A stretch of DNA of 40,292 nucleotides from an uncultured Clostridia bacterium. Lineage in GTDB: Bacteria > Bacillota > Clostridia > Lachnospirales > Anaerotignaceae. Positions 14,955 to 24,475 of this stretch are shown piece after piece. The position numbers and the translations under genes are program-made. The notes beneath the pieces are model-generated. The model was not told the origin of the DNA. It did no database searches and saw only the letters and a program-made list of their open reading frames with translations. Where the stretch lies: assembly GCA_944384265.1 (NCBI GenBank), contig CALWSR010000029.1:1-40292 (forward strand). Direction: 5' to 3'. Numbering within the stretch: position 1 is the stretch's first letter; the number at the start of each line of letters is the position of its first letter.

Positions 14955-17478
14955 ATTCTCCTGCTCCCTTCATCTCTATTTCAGGATAATTGACTTCCGT
15001 TTCCTGCCTTAGAAAATATTTTACTTGAATGCAGTTTACTGCCTCTGATGTGTCAATATAAGGGGCAGCATCTGTATACAAATCACTTTTTAGGCTTTCC
15101 CAGCTTCCGGTTTGTACATTATATATTTCAGGAGGCGCATAAAAATAATCTGTCATATTGTTGGAACGGACTTGAAACTGCTGTATGTCCACCCCATCCG
15201 GCAATGCAAAATTCCATTGTATTTCTGCCATTTCCTGCGTATAAAGAGCATTTCCGTAATTGTGTATTCTGTAATCATCCTCTTTTACCATTGCCACGCC
15301 TTTTATGGTGCCAAAGGGCAGCAAAAAGGAATTTGACTTTGATAAATCCATGGGATAGCTTACATGGTACAAATTCAAATTATTTTCCAATGCCACCTCT
15401 CCATTGATTTTTAGAGGAACAGGCATTATGCTTTGTTCATCAAAAGCATATATCTCCACAAAAATCTCTTTACTCTCCTCCAAGCTGTATTGTGGGGCGT
15501 CAAAATTTGCCATATCCTGTATCATATTTTTTTCTCTTATCATACGATATGCGTCTTGTGTAGAAAGCTCTTGTTGTTTTATTCTTTGGGCCGTTTCCTG
15601 TCTGTTGTCCAAATTGCCAAAGGCTTTATTCAACACCTCATATGCTGTTATGGGCATATCATTTTCAGCACTGTTTTCCATAGCCTCCTTCAGCTCATGG
15701 CTTTCTCCCGATTTTAAGCCATCTATATAAAATGCCTTTTGATTTGTTACCACCACAACATCTTCAAAATCCCTTTTGGTATTATTTACAATGCTTCCTG
15801 TCAAATAGTCGCCTTCTATTGTAATACTGCTGTCAATGGTGCCTCCCAAATCTGTTTTTGTCTGCAATGTAAAAACATTGTCATCCCAGCTTCCTTTGTT
15901 AAAATATGTAATTTCTGTGGCATTTGCCGCCAATATTTTGTTGGAGCAATAGTCATTTTTTCTGTCAGCATTATAGCCATACCATATGCTGTCAGAAGGC
16001 ACTGCCACATTCATAAACTCCTGTGCGCTCAGCACAATGCTTCCCTTTTGATTGGACTTTGCATAGCCCACAATATTTGTTGTGCTGACACTTTCCTTTG
16101 GGGTCAAATCTGTAATGGAAACAACATTGACAATGCCGTTTTTATATTGACTATTCATGCTTAATAAAAACACAATCACAACAAAACACAATGAAACGGC
16201 AGGAATCACTGCCCAGCCCAATTCCCTTTTATCCTTCTTTTTCAGCAGTATGTAAAGCACAGGACCTATCAATACCATATACAGCACCACAGCAAGCAAT
16301 ATCATATAAATATTGTTTGTTTTTAATTGAGGAAATTTTCTTGCAATATAATCTAAATTATGATAGTAATGGTCTGAATACAAATCCATCAAAAGAGGTG
16401 ATACCGTTTCACAACTTTTTTGCACATATTCTACAAAGTTGTATATTTCCGTAGCCGGTGCCAAAGACAATGAAATGTGGTGTACAATCACATTGCCTGC
16501 TCCCCATTTCATTGCAGAAACCAAAGCAGTCTCTCCATCTGTAACATAATCTGTCAGCCCCTCAGCGGTAATGTCTGCAATATCTGCCCTTACAGCTTGG
16601 TTTTGTATGGTAACGGTTTGTGTGCTAATATTCTTTTCTTTTAAAGGCAGCAGCTCCTGAAATCCATTTAGCACCTTTTGTCCATTGACGCCTGTGCCAA
16701 TCAAAAGAGTGCCTCCTTCCTCTACCCATTGCAGCAATGCTTCTATTTGCTTTTCCGAAAGTAAGCCGGTGTCAAAATCGTCTATTACAACGACTTTAAA
16801 ATTTTCCAAAACTATTTTTTCATCGGGAAAGCTTTCTTCCTGCAAAAACACTGTCTTTGTATACTCTCCTGAAGCATTGTCATTTTCTGCAAAACGAAGT
16901 CCCGATAAATAGCTTAGAGCCTCCGGCCTTTCCGATAGTACGCCTACCCATATCGTTTGCGGGTCCAAGGCCTTTGCCGCTGCATATTTTCTGTAAGCCA
17001 CTGTGCCATTTTCTTTTATCAAAGAGATTTCAAAGCTTTTTTGAATCCTTTCTGTGGGTATGGCAAAATCAAAATGCTTGCTTGCTCCCTTTTGCAGCTC
17101 TATGGGCTGATAATACAAGGAATAGATATCCCCTTCTCCCGTTGCGCCAACATAAGAGCATATCTTTATTTGCAGTTCTCCATGAAAATCTTCTCCATGA
17201 TTTGTTGCAGAAATGGAAAAAGGCGTTATGCTCTCCACCATATATTGCTGGTCAAATCCAATTTCCACATCCACAGTAAAATCCTCCAGCCCTATTTCCG
17301 GCTGTTGTTTTTCAGCAGGCTGTTCAGTGCTTTCAAAGACTGCTTCCGCTGCAACAGCCTCTGCGGCATTTGCAGAAAAAATGGGCGTCAGTAAACTGAT
17401 GACCATGGCAATGACCAAAATAATGGCCACAATAGCCGCCATACGCCGTCTTTTTTCTTGTCTTTTGTTTGGCTTCAT
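14941..17478 (-). CDS. Large exported membrane protein, first gene of the VWA/ABC operon
   Basis: An 845-aa protein of unknown function. A basic start (MKPNKRQEKRRRM) and a signal-anchor (about 13-37) are followed by a beta-rich extracellular region (about 50-180) and a GATase-like/GldG-like domain (about 190-300, with VVIDDFDTGLLSEKQIEALLQWVEEGGTLLIGTG). Two membrane helices lie near 385-410 and 418-440. A second large extracellular beta region (about 455-800) follows. The GATase-like module with the flanking ATPase and permease recalls GldG of gliding-type ABC systems, but the similarity is only architectural. I start at ATG 17478, seven bases after GGGAGG, not at an ATG 48 bp upstream that lies next to the promoter. 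A -10 element is at 17510-17515. The stop overlaps the ATPase gene. Confidence 0.75.
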   Translation of the reverse strand: MKPNKRQEKRRRMAAIVAIILVIAMVISLLTPIFSANAAEAVAAEAVFESTEQPAEKQQPEIGLEDFTVDVEIGFDQQYMVESITPFSISATNHGEDFHGELQIKICSYVGATGEGDIYSLYYQPIELQKGASKHFDFAIPTERIQKSFEISLIKENGTVAYRKYAAAKALDPQTIWVGVLSERPEALSYLSGLRFAENDNASGEYTKTVFLQEESFPDEKIVLENFKVVVIDDFDTGLLSEKQIEALLQWVEEGGTLLIGTGVNGQKVLNGFQELLPLKEKNISTQTVTIQNQAVRADIADITAEGLTDYVTDGETALVSAMKWGAGNVIVHHISLSLAPATEIYNFVEYVQKSCETVSPLLMDLYSDHYYHNLDYIARKFPQLKTNNIYMILLAVVLYMVLIGPVLYILLKKKDKRELGWAVIPAVSLCFVVIVFLLSMNSQYKNGIVNVVSITDLTPKESVSTTNIVGYAKSNQKGSIVLSAQEFMNVAVPSDSIWYGYNADRKNDYCSNKILAANATEITYFNKGSWDDNVFTLQTKTDLGGTIDSSITIEGDYLTGSIVNNTKRDFEDVVVVTNQKAFYIDGLKSGESHELKEAMENSAENDMPITAYEVLNKAFGNLDNRQETAQRIKQQELSTQDAYRMIREKNMIQDMANFDAPQYSLEESKEIFVEIYAFDEQSIMPVPLKINGEVALENNLNLYHVSYPMDLSKSNSFLLPFGTIKGVAMVKEDDYRIHNYGNALYTQEMAEIQWNFALPDGVDIQQFQVRSNNMTDYFYAPPEIYNVQTGSWESLKSDLYTDAAPYIDTSEAVNCIQVKYFLRQETEVNYPEIEMKGAGEYAGD

Positions 17479-17509
17479 GCTGGAACCTCCCTTGTTGTTT
17501 TCTCCTATT

Positions 17510-17515
17510 ATTATA
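17510..17515 (-). promoter_or_regulatory. Putative -10 element of the VWA/ABC operon
   Basis: TATAAT on the minus strand, 31 bp upstream of the chosen ATG. The -35 region is AT-rich and not close to consensus. An imperfect palindrome (TGGAATTTCAATGAAAATCCA) at about 17671-17691 lies upstream and could be an operator. Confidence 0.45.
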
Positions 17516-17759
17516 CCAATTTCCAAAAAATATAAATACTAATTCTTTCTTACATTTTTATTACAGTTGCTTATCACAATCATTTTTTACAGTTTATAAA
17601 AATATAAAACAAAATGGCTTTTATACCCTTTCAAAAATGCAGAGGAATGCAAAAGCCAAGCCCTTTTTAAATGGAATTTCAATGAAAATCCATTTACCAA
17701 AACAGGGTATCGCATCTTTTGTTTCTGCTTTTGTCACTTCCCCAAATGCTTTTTTATGC

Positions 17760-19601
17760 TCATTTCAAACCCAGCTCCTTTAAAAAGCAGGAACGCTGTG
17801 CATCCTTGTCATATCTTTTTGTAATTTCCGAAAGATACAGTCTGCTTTTTGCCCTTGTGACAGCCACATAAAACAGCCTTCTTTCCTCCTCCAGTCCCTG
17901 CTGTGTACTGTTTTTTTCATGGGGTATCACCCCCTGTATGATGCTTGGTATAAACACCACTTCAAACTCCAGTCCCTTGGCAGAATGCATTGTGGAAAGG
18001 GTAACACCCTGCATTTTGTTTTGAGGCTGCAAATTATGGCTTTGCATTTGCTGGTCCATTTCAGAAAGCTTTTGCAAAAAAGCTTCTGTATCCTCTGCTG
18101 CATTGGCAAACTGGGTTATCTCCTCCGCCAGCTCCAAATAGCCTTGCAGGCTGGCTTTTCTAAATCTGGCATATTCCATTAAATATGCGTCATAGCCCAC
18201 TGTCTTGCGGATATATTTCAGTGCCTCTGCCGGCTTTTTTCTTTTGATTTGCAGCAAATGCATTTTCAATTCCTCCAAGGCCTGTGACTGATATTTTTTT
18301 AACTCAGGCAGCAAAAACAGTCCTCTATAAAAGGGATAGGGCAAATTTTCCCCTTTTTTCAAAAGCTCCTTGCTGATATATCTTTTGGGCTTGTTGACAA
18401 TGCGTCGAAAAGCACTGTCATTTTCCGGCTGCTCTGCCAGCAAAAGATAGGCCGTCAAATCCTTTGTAATCCAATGACGGTATACATTCATGCTTTTATC
18501 CTTCAGCACAAAGGGAATGCCTTTTTCTGTCAATGCTCTTGTAAAAACCCCTCCCTGCAAATTTGTTCTGTAAATGACCGCCATCTGCTCATAGGCAATG
18601 CCCTTTTGCCGCAGGCTTGCCAATTTTTGGCTGATTTTTTCTGCCTCTTCAAAGGCATTTCTTTCTGTAAAAAATACAATTTTTCTTCCCTCCTGCCCTT
18701 GCCCATGCATATGCTTTTCAAAGCGGTTTTGATTATGAGAAATGATTTTTTCCGAAAGCTTTATAATCCTTTCCGTAGAACGATAATTGACAGGCAGTAC
18801 AATTTTTTTGGCATTTTCATATTTTTTTGGAAACTGAAGCAAAAATTCCGGTCTGGCCCCTCTAAAGCAGTATATGCTTTGGTCGTCATCCCCCACAGCA
18901 AAAATGTTGTTTTGAGGCTGTGCCAGCAATTTTGTGCAAGCGTTTTGCGCTTGGTTGATGTCCTGAAATTCATCCAGCAAAATATATTCAAAACGGCTTT
19001 GCCAATAGGCTCTGCCTGCTTCCTCTGTTGTCAAATAGTCATAGCATTGTGTCAGCATATCATCAAAATCAATTTTATTTTGCACTGCTTTATACTGTTC
19101 ATATTTTTTTACAAAATAACGAAACAACTCCTGTGAAAAATTGACAGGCTGGTATTGCTTCAGGGGTATCAATTCATTTTTCATAAGAGATAATTCTGAC
19201 AAAAGGTCTTTGATATATTCCTCTTGGTCATTTGTTTCTATTTCTGCTTCTGTCACCCATTTTTTAAACAAACTCCATTTTTCCTCTTCCTGAATCAGCT
19301 GTTGCAGCTGATAGCCATATGCTCTGCGAAGGATACGAAAAAAAATACTGTGAAATGTGGCAAACATGACACCTTCTCCCCCTGCAACCCCTAATTGCAA
19401 AAAACGCTCCTGCATTTCTGTTGCCGCCGCCTTTGTATAGGTAATCACAAGTATTTTTTTGGGAGATACATGATATATTTCTATCAAATATTTAACACGG
19501 TGTATAATCACCGTTGTTTTGCCGCTTCCCGGCCCTGCCAGCACAAGCATGGCTCCCTTGTTATGTGCAATGGCTTCCTTTTGCTGCATATTAAATTCCA
19601 T
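17760..19601 (-). CDS. UvrD/Rep/PcrA-family ATP-dependent DNA helicase
   Basis: A 613-aa superfamily 1A helicase that unwinds DNA 3' to 5' with ATP. All signature motifs are visible: Q-motif LNMQQ-type FNMQQKEAI, Walker A AGPGSGKTT near 21, Ia VITYTKAAATEM, motif II LLDEFQD, motif III VGDDDQSIYCFRGA, motif IV VLPVNYRS, motif V LSTMHSAKGLEFEVVFIP and motif VI EEERRLFYVAVTRAK. It is shorter than PcrA/UvrD (about 720-750 aa) and lacks their C-terminal extension, so it is probably a compact paralogue rather than the main repair helicase. ATG 19601 has AGGAG six to seven bases upstream. It precedes the VWA/ABC operon but is separated by about 280 bp with a separate promoter. Confidence 0.93.
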   Translation of the reverse strand: MEFNMQQKEAIAHNKGAMLVLAGPGSGKTTVIIHRVKYLIEIYHVSPKKILVITYTKAAATEMQERFLQLGVAGGEGVMFATFHSIFFRILRRAYGYQLQQLIQEEEKWSLFKKWVTEAEIETNDQEEYIKDLLSELSLMKNELIPLKQYQPVNFSQELFRYFVKKYEQYKAVQNKIDFDDMLTQCYDYLTTEEAGRAYWQSRFEYILLDEFQDINQAQNACTKLLAQPQNNIFAVGDDDQSIYCFRGARPEFLLQFPKKYENAKKIVLPVNYRSTERIIKLSEKIISHNQNRFEKHMHGQGQEGRKIVFFTERNAFEEAEKISQKLASLRQKGIAYEQMAVIYRTNLQGGVFTRALTEKGIPFVLKDKSMNVYRHWITKDLTAYLLLAEQPENDSAFRRIVNKPKRYISKELLKKGENLPYPFYRGLFLLPELKKYQSQALEELKMHLLQIKRKKPAEALKYIRKTVGYDAYLMEYARFRKASLQGYLELAEEITQFANAAEDTEAFLQKLSEMDQQMQSHNLQPQNKMQGVTLSTMHSAKGLEFEVVFIPSIIQGVIPHEKNSTQQGLEEERRLFYVAVTRAKSRLYLSEITKRYDKDAQRSCFLKELGLK

Positions 19602-20035
19602 AGCTTTTCTCCTATTCTAACCAAAAATTCTATTGCTTTTATAAAATAGAGTCATCTGTCAAGCCTTCTTTTTTCAGCCAAAAAAACATTGGCCAAAGCT
19701 CCCTGCATACAGTACAAAAAAGAGTAAATGCTTTTATCCAGAGAATATTGGGAAACAGTATGACATTTTTCATTCCTTTTTTTCAAAATCCTCTCTTATG
19801 CTTTTTCAGACAATACTTGAGGGCATTGTTTTTTTGTTTCATACACAAATCTCCATAAAAAAACAGCCTTTTGCTATCAGTATACCACAGACTGCTCCAA
19901 TTCTGTCACTTTTCTTACTTTAAAGACACAATGGTTGCAAAGAAGTTGTTTTTGTATTAAAATGCCTATTAGATTCGGCAAAACATTTAGCCAGTTGATG
20001 GACTGTATTATCACAGGTAGGAGGCTTAATATGAT
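19602..20035. other. Divergent intergenic region
   Basis: 434 bp between the leftward helicase and the rightward glycosyltransferase. A plausible rightward promoter lies at 19935-19963. The rest is AT-rich with no coding frame or strong hairpin that I can support. Confidence 0.6.
19935..19963 (+). promoter_or_regulatory. Sigma-A promoter of the glycosyltransferase-hisC unit
   Basis: TTGCAA (19935-19940), a 17-bp spacer and TAAAAT (19958-19963), about 70 bp upstream of the start codon. It is the best rightward promoter in the divergent region. Confidence 0.65.
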
Positions 20036-21373
20036 ATGAACATCGGATTATTTACAGATACTTATTTTCCACAAATCAATGGTGTTGCTACCTCTGTGCA
20101 TACCTTGGCAGACGCCCTGCGCCAAAGAGGTCACAACGTTTATATTTTTACCCCAAAGGACCCCCATGCACCGCCGGCACAAGGGGATGATGTCATTGCT
20201 ATGCCCAGCTTGCCTTTTATATTGCTGCCCAACTACCGTATGGGGCTTGTATATTCTCCTCGTGCTTTAAATCAAATTTCTCATTTGCATTTAGACATTG
20301 TTCATACACAAACAGAATTTCCATTGGGCATATTCGGCAAGCTGCTTTCCTCTGTCAAAAAGCTGCCTATGGTACACACCTATCATACCATGTATGAAGA
20401 CTATGTGCATTATATCGGCAGGGGTTACATTGTAACGCCGGCTATGGCAAAGGAATTTAGCAGGCTTTTTTGCAACAGTGCTTCGGCAGTTGTGGCTCCC
20501 ACAGAAAAAGCAAAGCGTTTTTTAGAAAAATATGGGGTTACAAAGCCCATTGAGGTAATCCCCACAGGCATTGATACATCCTTGTTTTGCAAAAACAATT
20601 TTTCTTTTGAAGATACCATGGAGCTAAAAGCCTCTTTGGGTCTTTCTCCTTATACTCCTGTAATACTTTCTGTGGGCCGTGTGGCAAAGGAAAAAAGCAT
20701 TGATGTTATATTGCGGGCATTGCCAAAATTGTTTGAAAAAATACCTCAGGCCAGAATGGTAATTGTGGGAGATGGTCCGGAAAGAGGAAATTTAGAAAGC
20801 ATTGCAAAAGAATTGGACATTGCCCACAAGGTGCTGTTTATTGGTGCAAAGCCCTGGTCAGAAATCGGAAAATATTATCAAATCGGTACTGTTTTTTGCA
20901 GTGCCTCTGTATCAGAAACACAGGGGCTTACATTTGCCGAGGCCATGGCAGGAGGCATCCCTGTGGTTGCAAAGCAGGATGAATCCATTGAAAGCATCAT
21001 AGAAAACAACAAAACAGGCCTTCTTTTTCAAACCCAGGAGGATTTGATAGAAAAGCTCTATATGCTTTTGAGTACTCCTTCGCTGCAAAAGCGTCTTTCT
21101 GAGGCTTCCTTTTTAAAAATGCAGTCTCTTTCTGTGGAGGCATTTGCACAAAATATGGAAGCACTTTATGAAAAGACAATACAGCTTTACCGTCCGGAGC
21201 CTATTTATCAGCACATTGCAAAGCAATCCATTTCTGCCAGTGTAAAGGCTGCAAAGGGGATTTACAAGCTGCCAAAAACCATTGTCAAAAAAGGTAGAAA
21301 AGGGCTTATTTATCTGCCCATGTTTCATAAAAATTCCATATCCAAAATGGAAAAGTCAGATAAGGATGCATAA
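20036..21373 (+). CDS. Family 4 glycosyltransferase (MgtA/diglucosyl-diacylglycerol type)
   Basis: A 445-aa GT-B retaining glycosyltransferase. The N-terminal lobe begins MNIGLFTDTYFPQINGVATSVHTLADALRQRGH, the family's acceptor-side motif, and includes HTQTEFPLGIFG and HTYHTMYEDYVHYIG. The donor lobe has VGRVAKEKSIDVIL, VGDGPERGNLE and the EX7E motif in SETQGLTFAEAMAGGIPVVA. Close relatives add glucose or mannose to diacylglycerol or make related membrane glycolipids; the exact product is inferred. A basic tail of about 45 residues, probably binding acidic membrane lipids, ends the protein. The start at ATG 20036 is 11 bases from AGGAGG; an ATG at 20031 is better spaced but opens only ATG-ATA-TGA. 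hisC follows after 27 bp, with the same direction. Confidence 0.88.
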   Translation: MNIGLFTDTYFPQINGVATSVHTLADALRQRGHNVYIFTPKDPHAPPAQGDDVIAMPSLPFILLPNYRMGLVYSPRALNQISHLHLDIVHTQTEFPLGIFGKLLSSVKKLPMVHTYHTMYEDYVHYIGRGYIVTPAMAKEFSRLFCNSASAVVAPTEKAKRFLEKYGVTKPIEVIPTGIDTSLFCKNNFSFEDTMELKASLGLSPYTPVILSVGRVAKEKSIDVILRALPKLFEKIPQARMVIVGDGPERGNLESIAKELDIAHKVLFIGAKPWSEIGKYYQIGTVFCSASVSETQGLTFAEAMAGGIPVVAKQDESIESIIENNKTGLLFQTQEDLIEKLYMLLSTPSLQKRLSEASFLKMQSLSVEAFAQNMEALYEKTIQLYRPEPIYQHIAKQSISASVKAAKGIYKLPKTIVKKGRKGLIYLPMFHKNSISKMEKSDKDA

Positions 21374-21400
21374 TATAAAACAACAAATGAGGTGAACGCT

Positions 21401-22456
21401 ATGTCAAACTGGAAAGAAAAGCTTTTAAAAATAGACCCCTATGTTCCCGGAGAACAGCCCATAGGCAAGCATATCATCAAGCTCAATGCCAATGAAAACC
21501 CCTATCCCCCTTCGCCAAAGGCGTTGGAGGCACTGCAAAATTTTTCTCCTGCTCAGCTGCGTCTGTATCCCAATTCCTCTGCCTTGAAGCTAAAAAGGGC
21601 TGTGGCAGAGCATTTTCATTTGGATGAAAAGCAGGTTTTTGTGGCAAACGGCTCTGATGAGGTGATTGCTTTTGCTTTTATGGCTTGTTTTTGTTCTCCA
21701 AAGCCCATATTGTTTCCTGACATCACTTATTCCTTTTATACTGTTTGGTGCGCTCTTTTTCACACTCCCTATGAAACCATTGCTTTAAATGAACAGTTTC
21801 AAATTGATGTCAATGACTATGCCAAAGAAAACGGAGGCATTATACTGCCAAACCCCAATGCACCCACAGGCACAGCATTGACAAAGCAGGCACTCATACA
21901 GCTTTTGGAGCAAAACCAAAGCTCTGTTGTGATCATTGATGAGGCATATGTGGATTTTGGCGCCTATTCTGCTGTGGAGCTATTGGAAAAATATGAAAAT
22001 CTTTTGATTGTACAAACCTTTTCCAAATCCCGTTCCCTTGCGGGAATGCGTGTGGGCATGGCCTTGGGCAGTGAAACACTGATTCAAACCATTGATGCAG
22101 TAAAAAATTCTTATAATTCCTATACCATGGATAGTGTGGCAATAGAAGTAGCCTCTGCCTCCATTGCCGATGAAGCCTATTTCCAAAAAACCTGCCAAAA
22201 AATCATTGCCACAAGAGAAAAAACAGCACAAGAACTGAAAAAAATGGGCTTTTTTGTTTTTCCAAGCCAATCCAATTTTTTATTTGTAACCCACAATACA
22301 GTACCGGCAAATGAAATATTTGAAGCATTGAAAAAAGAAAATATATTTATCAGATATTTTAATTTGCCTCGTATACAAAACCATTTGCGTATTACCATAG
22401 GCACAGAAGAAGAAATGGATATTTTATTAAAACACATCAAAAAAATCATATCATAA
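21401..22456 (+). CDS. hisC: Histidinol-phosphate aminotransferase
   Basis: A 351-aa PLP enzyme converting imidazole-acetol phosphate and glutamate to histidinol phosphate, a late step of histidine synthesis. Marks are IKLNANENPYPPSPKALEAL, ANGSDEVIAFAF, NPNAPTGT, IIDEAYVDFG and the PLP lysine in QTFSKSRSLAGMRVGMALG. Arg in LRITIGTEEEMD should hold the phosphate or carboxylate. I use ATG 21401, preceded by GAGGTGA; a GTG three codons upstream overlaps that ribosome site. No other his genes are in the window, so it may work with a his operon elsewhere or act on aromatic amino acids, as some HisC do. It is linked to the glycosyltransferase only by transcription. Confidence 0.92.
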   Translation: MSNWKEKLLKIDPYVPGEQPIGKHIIKLNANENPYPPSPKALEALQNFSPAQLRLYPNSSALKLKRAVAEHFHLDEKQVFVANGSDEVIAFAFMACFCSPKPILFPDITYSFYTVWCALFHTPYETIALNEQFQIDVNDYAKENGGIILPNPNAPTGTALTKQALIQLLEQNQSSVVIIDEAYVDFGAYSAVELLEKYENLLIVQTFSKSRSLAGMRVGMALGSETLIQTIDAVKNSYNSYTMDSVAIEVASASIADEAYFQKTCQKIIATREKTAQELKKMGFFVFPSQSNFLFVTHNTVPANEIFEALKKENIFIRYFNLPRIQNHLRITIGTEEEMDILLKHIKKIIS

Positions 22457-22474
22457 TATATTTCAAATTGTTTT

Positions 22475-22508
22475 GAAACAGCCGGCATCATTTTATGCCG
22501 GCTGTTTC
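22475..22508. terminator. Strong hairpin between convergent hisC and SDR units
   Basis: GAAACAGCCGGCAT and ATGCCGGCTGTTTC are exact 14-bp complements with a 6-nt loop, 19 bp after the hisC stop. T-tracts are weak on both sides. It likely terminates or stabilises the rightward message. Confidence 0.7.
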
Positions 22509-22687
22509 ATCTGCCATGCCAAAGGGGTATATTTCACTGTTCTTTGTTTTCATATCCTTCGCCGACAGCTCCAAAATATGTTTTTGATGCTTAAACAAAA
22601 CCGTTACACTGCTTATCAAACAGTGCTGCAAGCACAAAAAAAGACAGCAATATATCGCCATCTCATTTGTCAAATCCATTGCAGAGA

Positions 22688-23431
22688 TTAAAACATCCCT
22701 CCATCTATTGCAATCACCTGCCCTGTAATAAAAGAAGCCGTATCCTCTGCCAAAAATACTGCCAGCTGTGCCACTTCCTCTGCTTTTCCCAATCTCATCA
22801 AAGCAATTTCCTCCAAAAGCATTTCTTTTTCTTCTTTTGTAAAGCAGGCATTCATTTGTGTATCAATGACGCCGCAGCTAATGGCATTGATGCGTATGCC
22901 GGAAGGTCCCATTTCTTTTGCCATTGCTTTTGTAAAAGCATCCATGCCTCCCTTTGCAGCAGAATAAACTGCCTCGCAGGAGGCTCCCCTTTGTCCCCAC
23001 ATAGAAGAAATGTTTATAATATTTCCTTTATGATTGCGGAGCATATCAGCCAGCACCAAATGGGTACAGCAAAACACAGATTCTAAATTGACAGCAATTA
23101 CTTTTTTCCATTGCTTGGGTGTCATGTCTGAAAACAGTCCCACATGGGAAATGCCTGCATTGTTCACCAAAACATCAATGGGGCCAAATGCTTTTTTGGC
23201 CTCTGTCAAAAGCATTTTACAGCTTTCATAATCAGAAACATCTGCCAGCACTGCAATGCAGTCGATTCCCTTTTGTGTCAGTTCTTTTTTTGTTTGCTCC
23301 AAATCCTTTTTATTGTTGCTTCCGTTTAATACAACAGCATAGCCCTTTTTTCCAAAGGCCTCTGCAATGGCCTTTCCGATTCCTCGGGAGGAGCCTGTCA
23401 CAAGCACAGTACCTTTTTTGTTTTTTGTCAT
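22688..23431 (-). CDS. Short-chain dehydrogenase/reductase (FabG-like)
   Basis: A 247-aa NAD(P)-dependent oxidoreductase with a Rossmann fold. The cofactor motif TGSSRGIGKAIAEAFG lies near residue 12, NNAG near 91, and catalytic Ser in NIISSMWGQRG with YSAAKGG. The C-terminal ITGQVIAIDGGMF is typical of 3-oxoacyl-ACP reductases and related SDRs. Its place at the end of the ECF sigma/tsaD operon, not in a fatty-acid cluster, makes a specialised role possible. ATG 23431 lies one base after the tsaD stop, with GGGAG inside tsaD as ribosome site. Substrate is not readable. Confidence 0.9.
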   Translation of the reverse strand: MTKNKKGTVLVTGSSRGIGKAIAEAFGKKGYAVVLNGSNNKKDLEQTKKELTQKGIDCIAVLADVSDYESCKMLLTEAKKAFGPIDVLVNNAGISHVGLFSDMTPKQWKKVIAVNLESVFCCTHLVLADMLRNHKGNIINISSMWGQRGASCEAVYSAAKGGMDAFTKAMAKEMGPSGIRINAISCGVIDTQMNACFTKEEKEMLLEEIALMRLGKAEEVAQLAVFLAEDTASFITGQVIAIDGGMF

Positions 23432-23432
23432 A

Positions 23433-24461
23433 TCATCTTTCTCCCAATTTCAGGCTTGGATTTGCATTTAAATCCAAACCATGCCGTACTCCCTTTTGAT
23501 ATTCATAATAAGCGGCACAGCCAATCATAGCCGCATTGTCTGTACAAAGAATGGGCTTGGGTATGCTCAGCAAATACCCTTTTCTTTGGCATATTTTTTG
23601 CATTTGTTGGCGCAATGCGCTGTTGCAGGCCACACCGCCGGCCAGCGCAATCCTTTGCACATTTTTTTGTTCGGCTGCTCTCATGGTTTTTTCCACCAGC
23701 ACCTCTATTGCCGCCGCCTGAAAGCTGGCAGCCACATCCTCTGCCACAATGCTTTGCCCTGTCATATTGGCTTTGTTGATATAATTTAATACAGCGGATT
23801 TTAAACCGCTGAAGCTAAAATCATAGCTGTCTTCTTCCAAAAATACCCTTGGAAAGGAAATGGCATCCCCATTGCCCCTTTTGGCAGCGGCGTCTATTTT
23901 AGGCCCGCCGGGGTATCCCATGCCAATGGCCCTTGCCACCTTGTCATAGGCCTCTCCCACAGCATCATCCCTTGTTTTTCCCAATATCTCATACACGCCG
24001 TAATCAGAAACATATACAATGTGGGTATGTCCTCCCGACACCACCAGTGCCACATAAGGAGGCGCAAAGGAAGGATTTTGTATATAATTGGCACAAATAT
24101 GCCCTTCGATATGATGAACACCTATCAAAGGCTTTCCTGTGGCAAATGCCAGGGCCTTTGCCTCTGCCAAGCCTACCAAAAGGGCCCCCACCAGTCCCGG
24201 TCCATAGGTAACGGCTATGGCATCTATGTCATTGTATTTTACAGCGGCCTCTTTCAATGCCTCCTGTATCACACCATCTATATTTTCAATATGCTTTCTG
24301 GAAGCAATCTCCGGCACAACCCCTCCATATAATGTGTGCAGTGCAATTTGAGAGGATATGACATTGGAAAGCACATCTGTTCCATTTTTTACAACTGCCG
24401 CCGCTGTTTCATCACAAGAGCTTTCAATGGCAAGTATCAAAATATCTTTTGTTTGATTCAT
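23433..24461 (-). CDS. tsaD: tRNA N6-adenosine threonylcarbamoyltransferase
   Basis: A 342-aa enzyme that, with TsaB and TsaE, transfers threonylcarbamoyl to A37 of ANN-decoding tRNAs to make t6A. It is essential in most bacteria. Family marks are [24 protein letters not shown], the metal-binding [17 protein letters not shown] and [22 protein letters not shown], the [10 protein letters not shown] segment and [13 protein letters not shown]. Length is standard. ATG 24461 has GGAGG at good spacing; a start four codons upstream would use up that site. It lies inside an operon led by an ECF sigma factor, which is an unusual setting, with 14 bp to the preceding membrane-protein gene. tsaB and tsaE are not in the window. 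Confidence 0.96.
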   Translation of the reverse strand: MNQTKDILILAIESSCDETAAAVVKNGTDVLSNVISSQIALHTLYGGVVPEIASRKHIENIDGVIQEALKEAAVKYNDIDAIAVTYGPGLVGALLVGLAEAKALAFATGKPLIGVHHIEGHICANYIQNPSFAPPYVALVVSGGHTHIVYVSDYGVYEILGKTRDDAVGEAYDKVARAIGMGYPGGPKIDAAAKRGNGDAISFPRVFLEEDSYDFSFSGLKSAVLNYINKANMTGQSIVAEDVAASFQAAAIEVLVEKTMRAAEQKNVQRIALAGGVACNSALRQQMQKICQRKGYLLSIPKPILCTDNAAMIGCAAYYEYQKGVRHGLDLNANPSLKLGER

Positions 24462-24475
24462 AGCTTCCTCCATTT

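Noticed and set aside
22488..22679. A 63-codon leftward frame after the SDR gene
   Set aside because: It lacks a ribosome site, runs into the hisC terminator hairpin and shows no family features.
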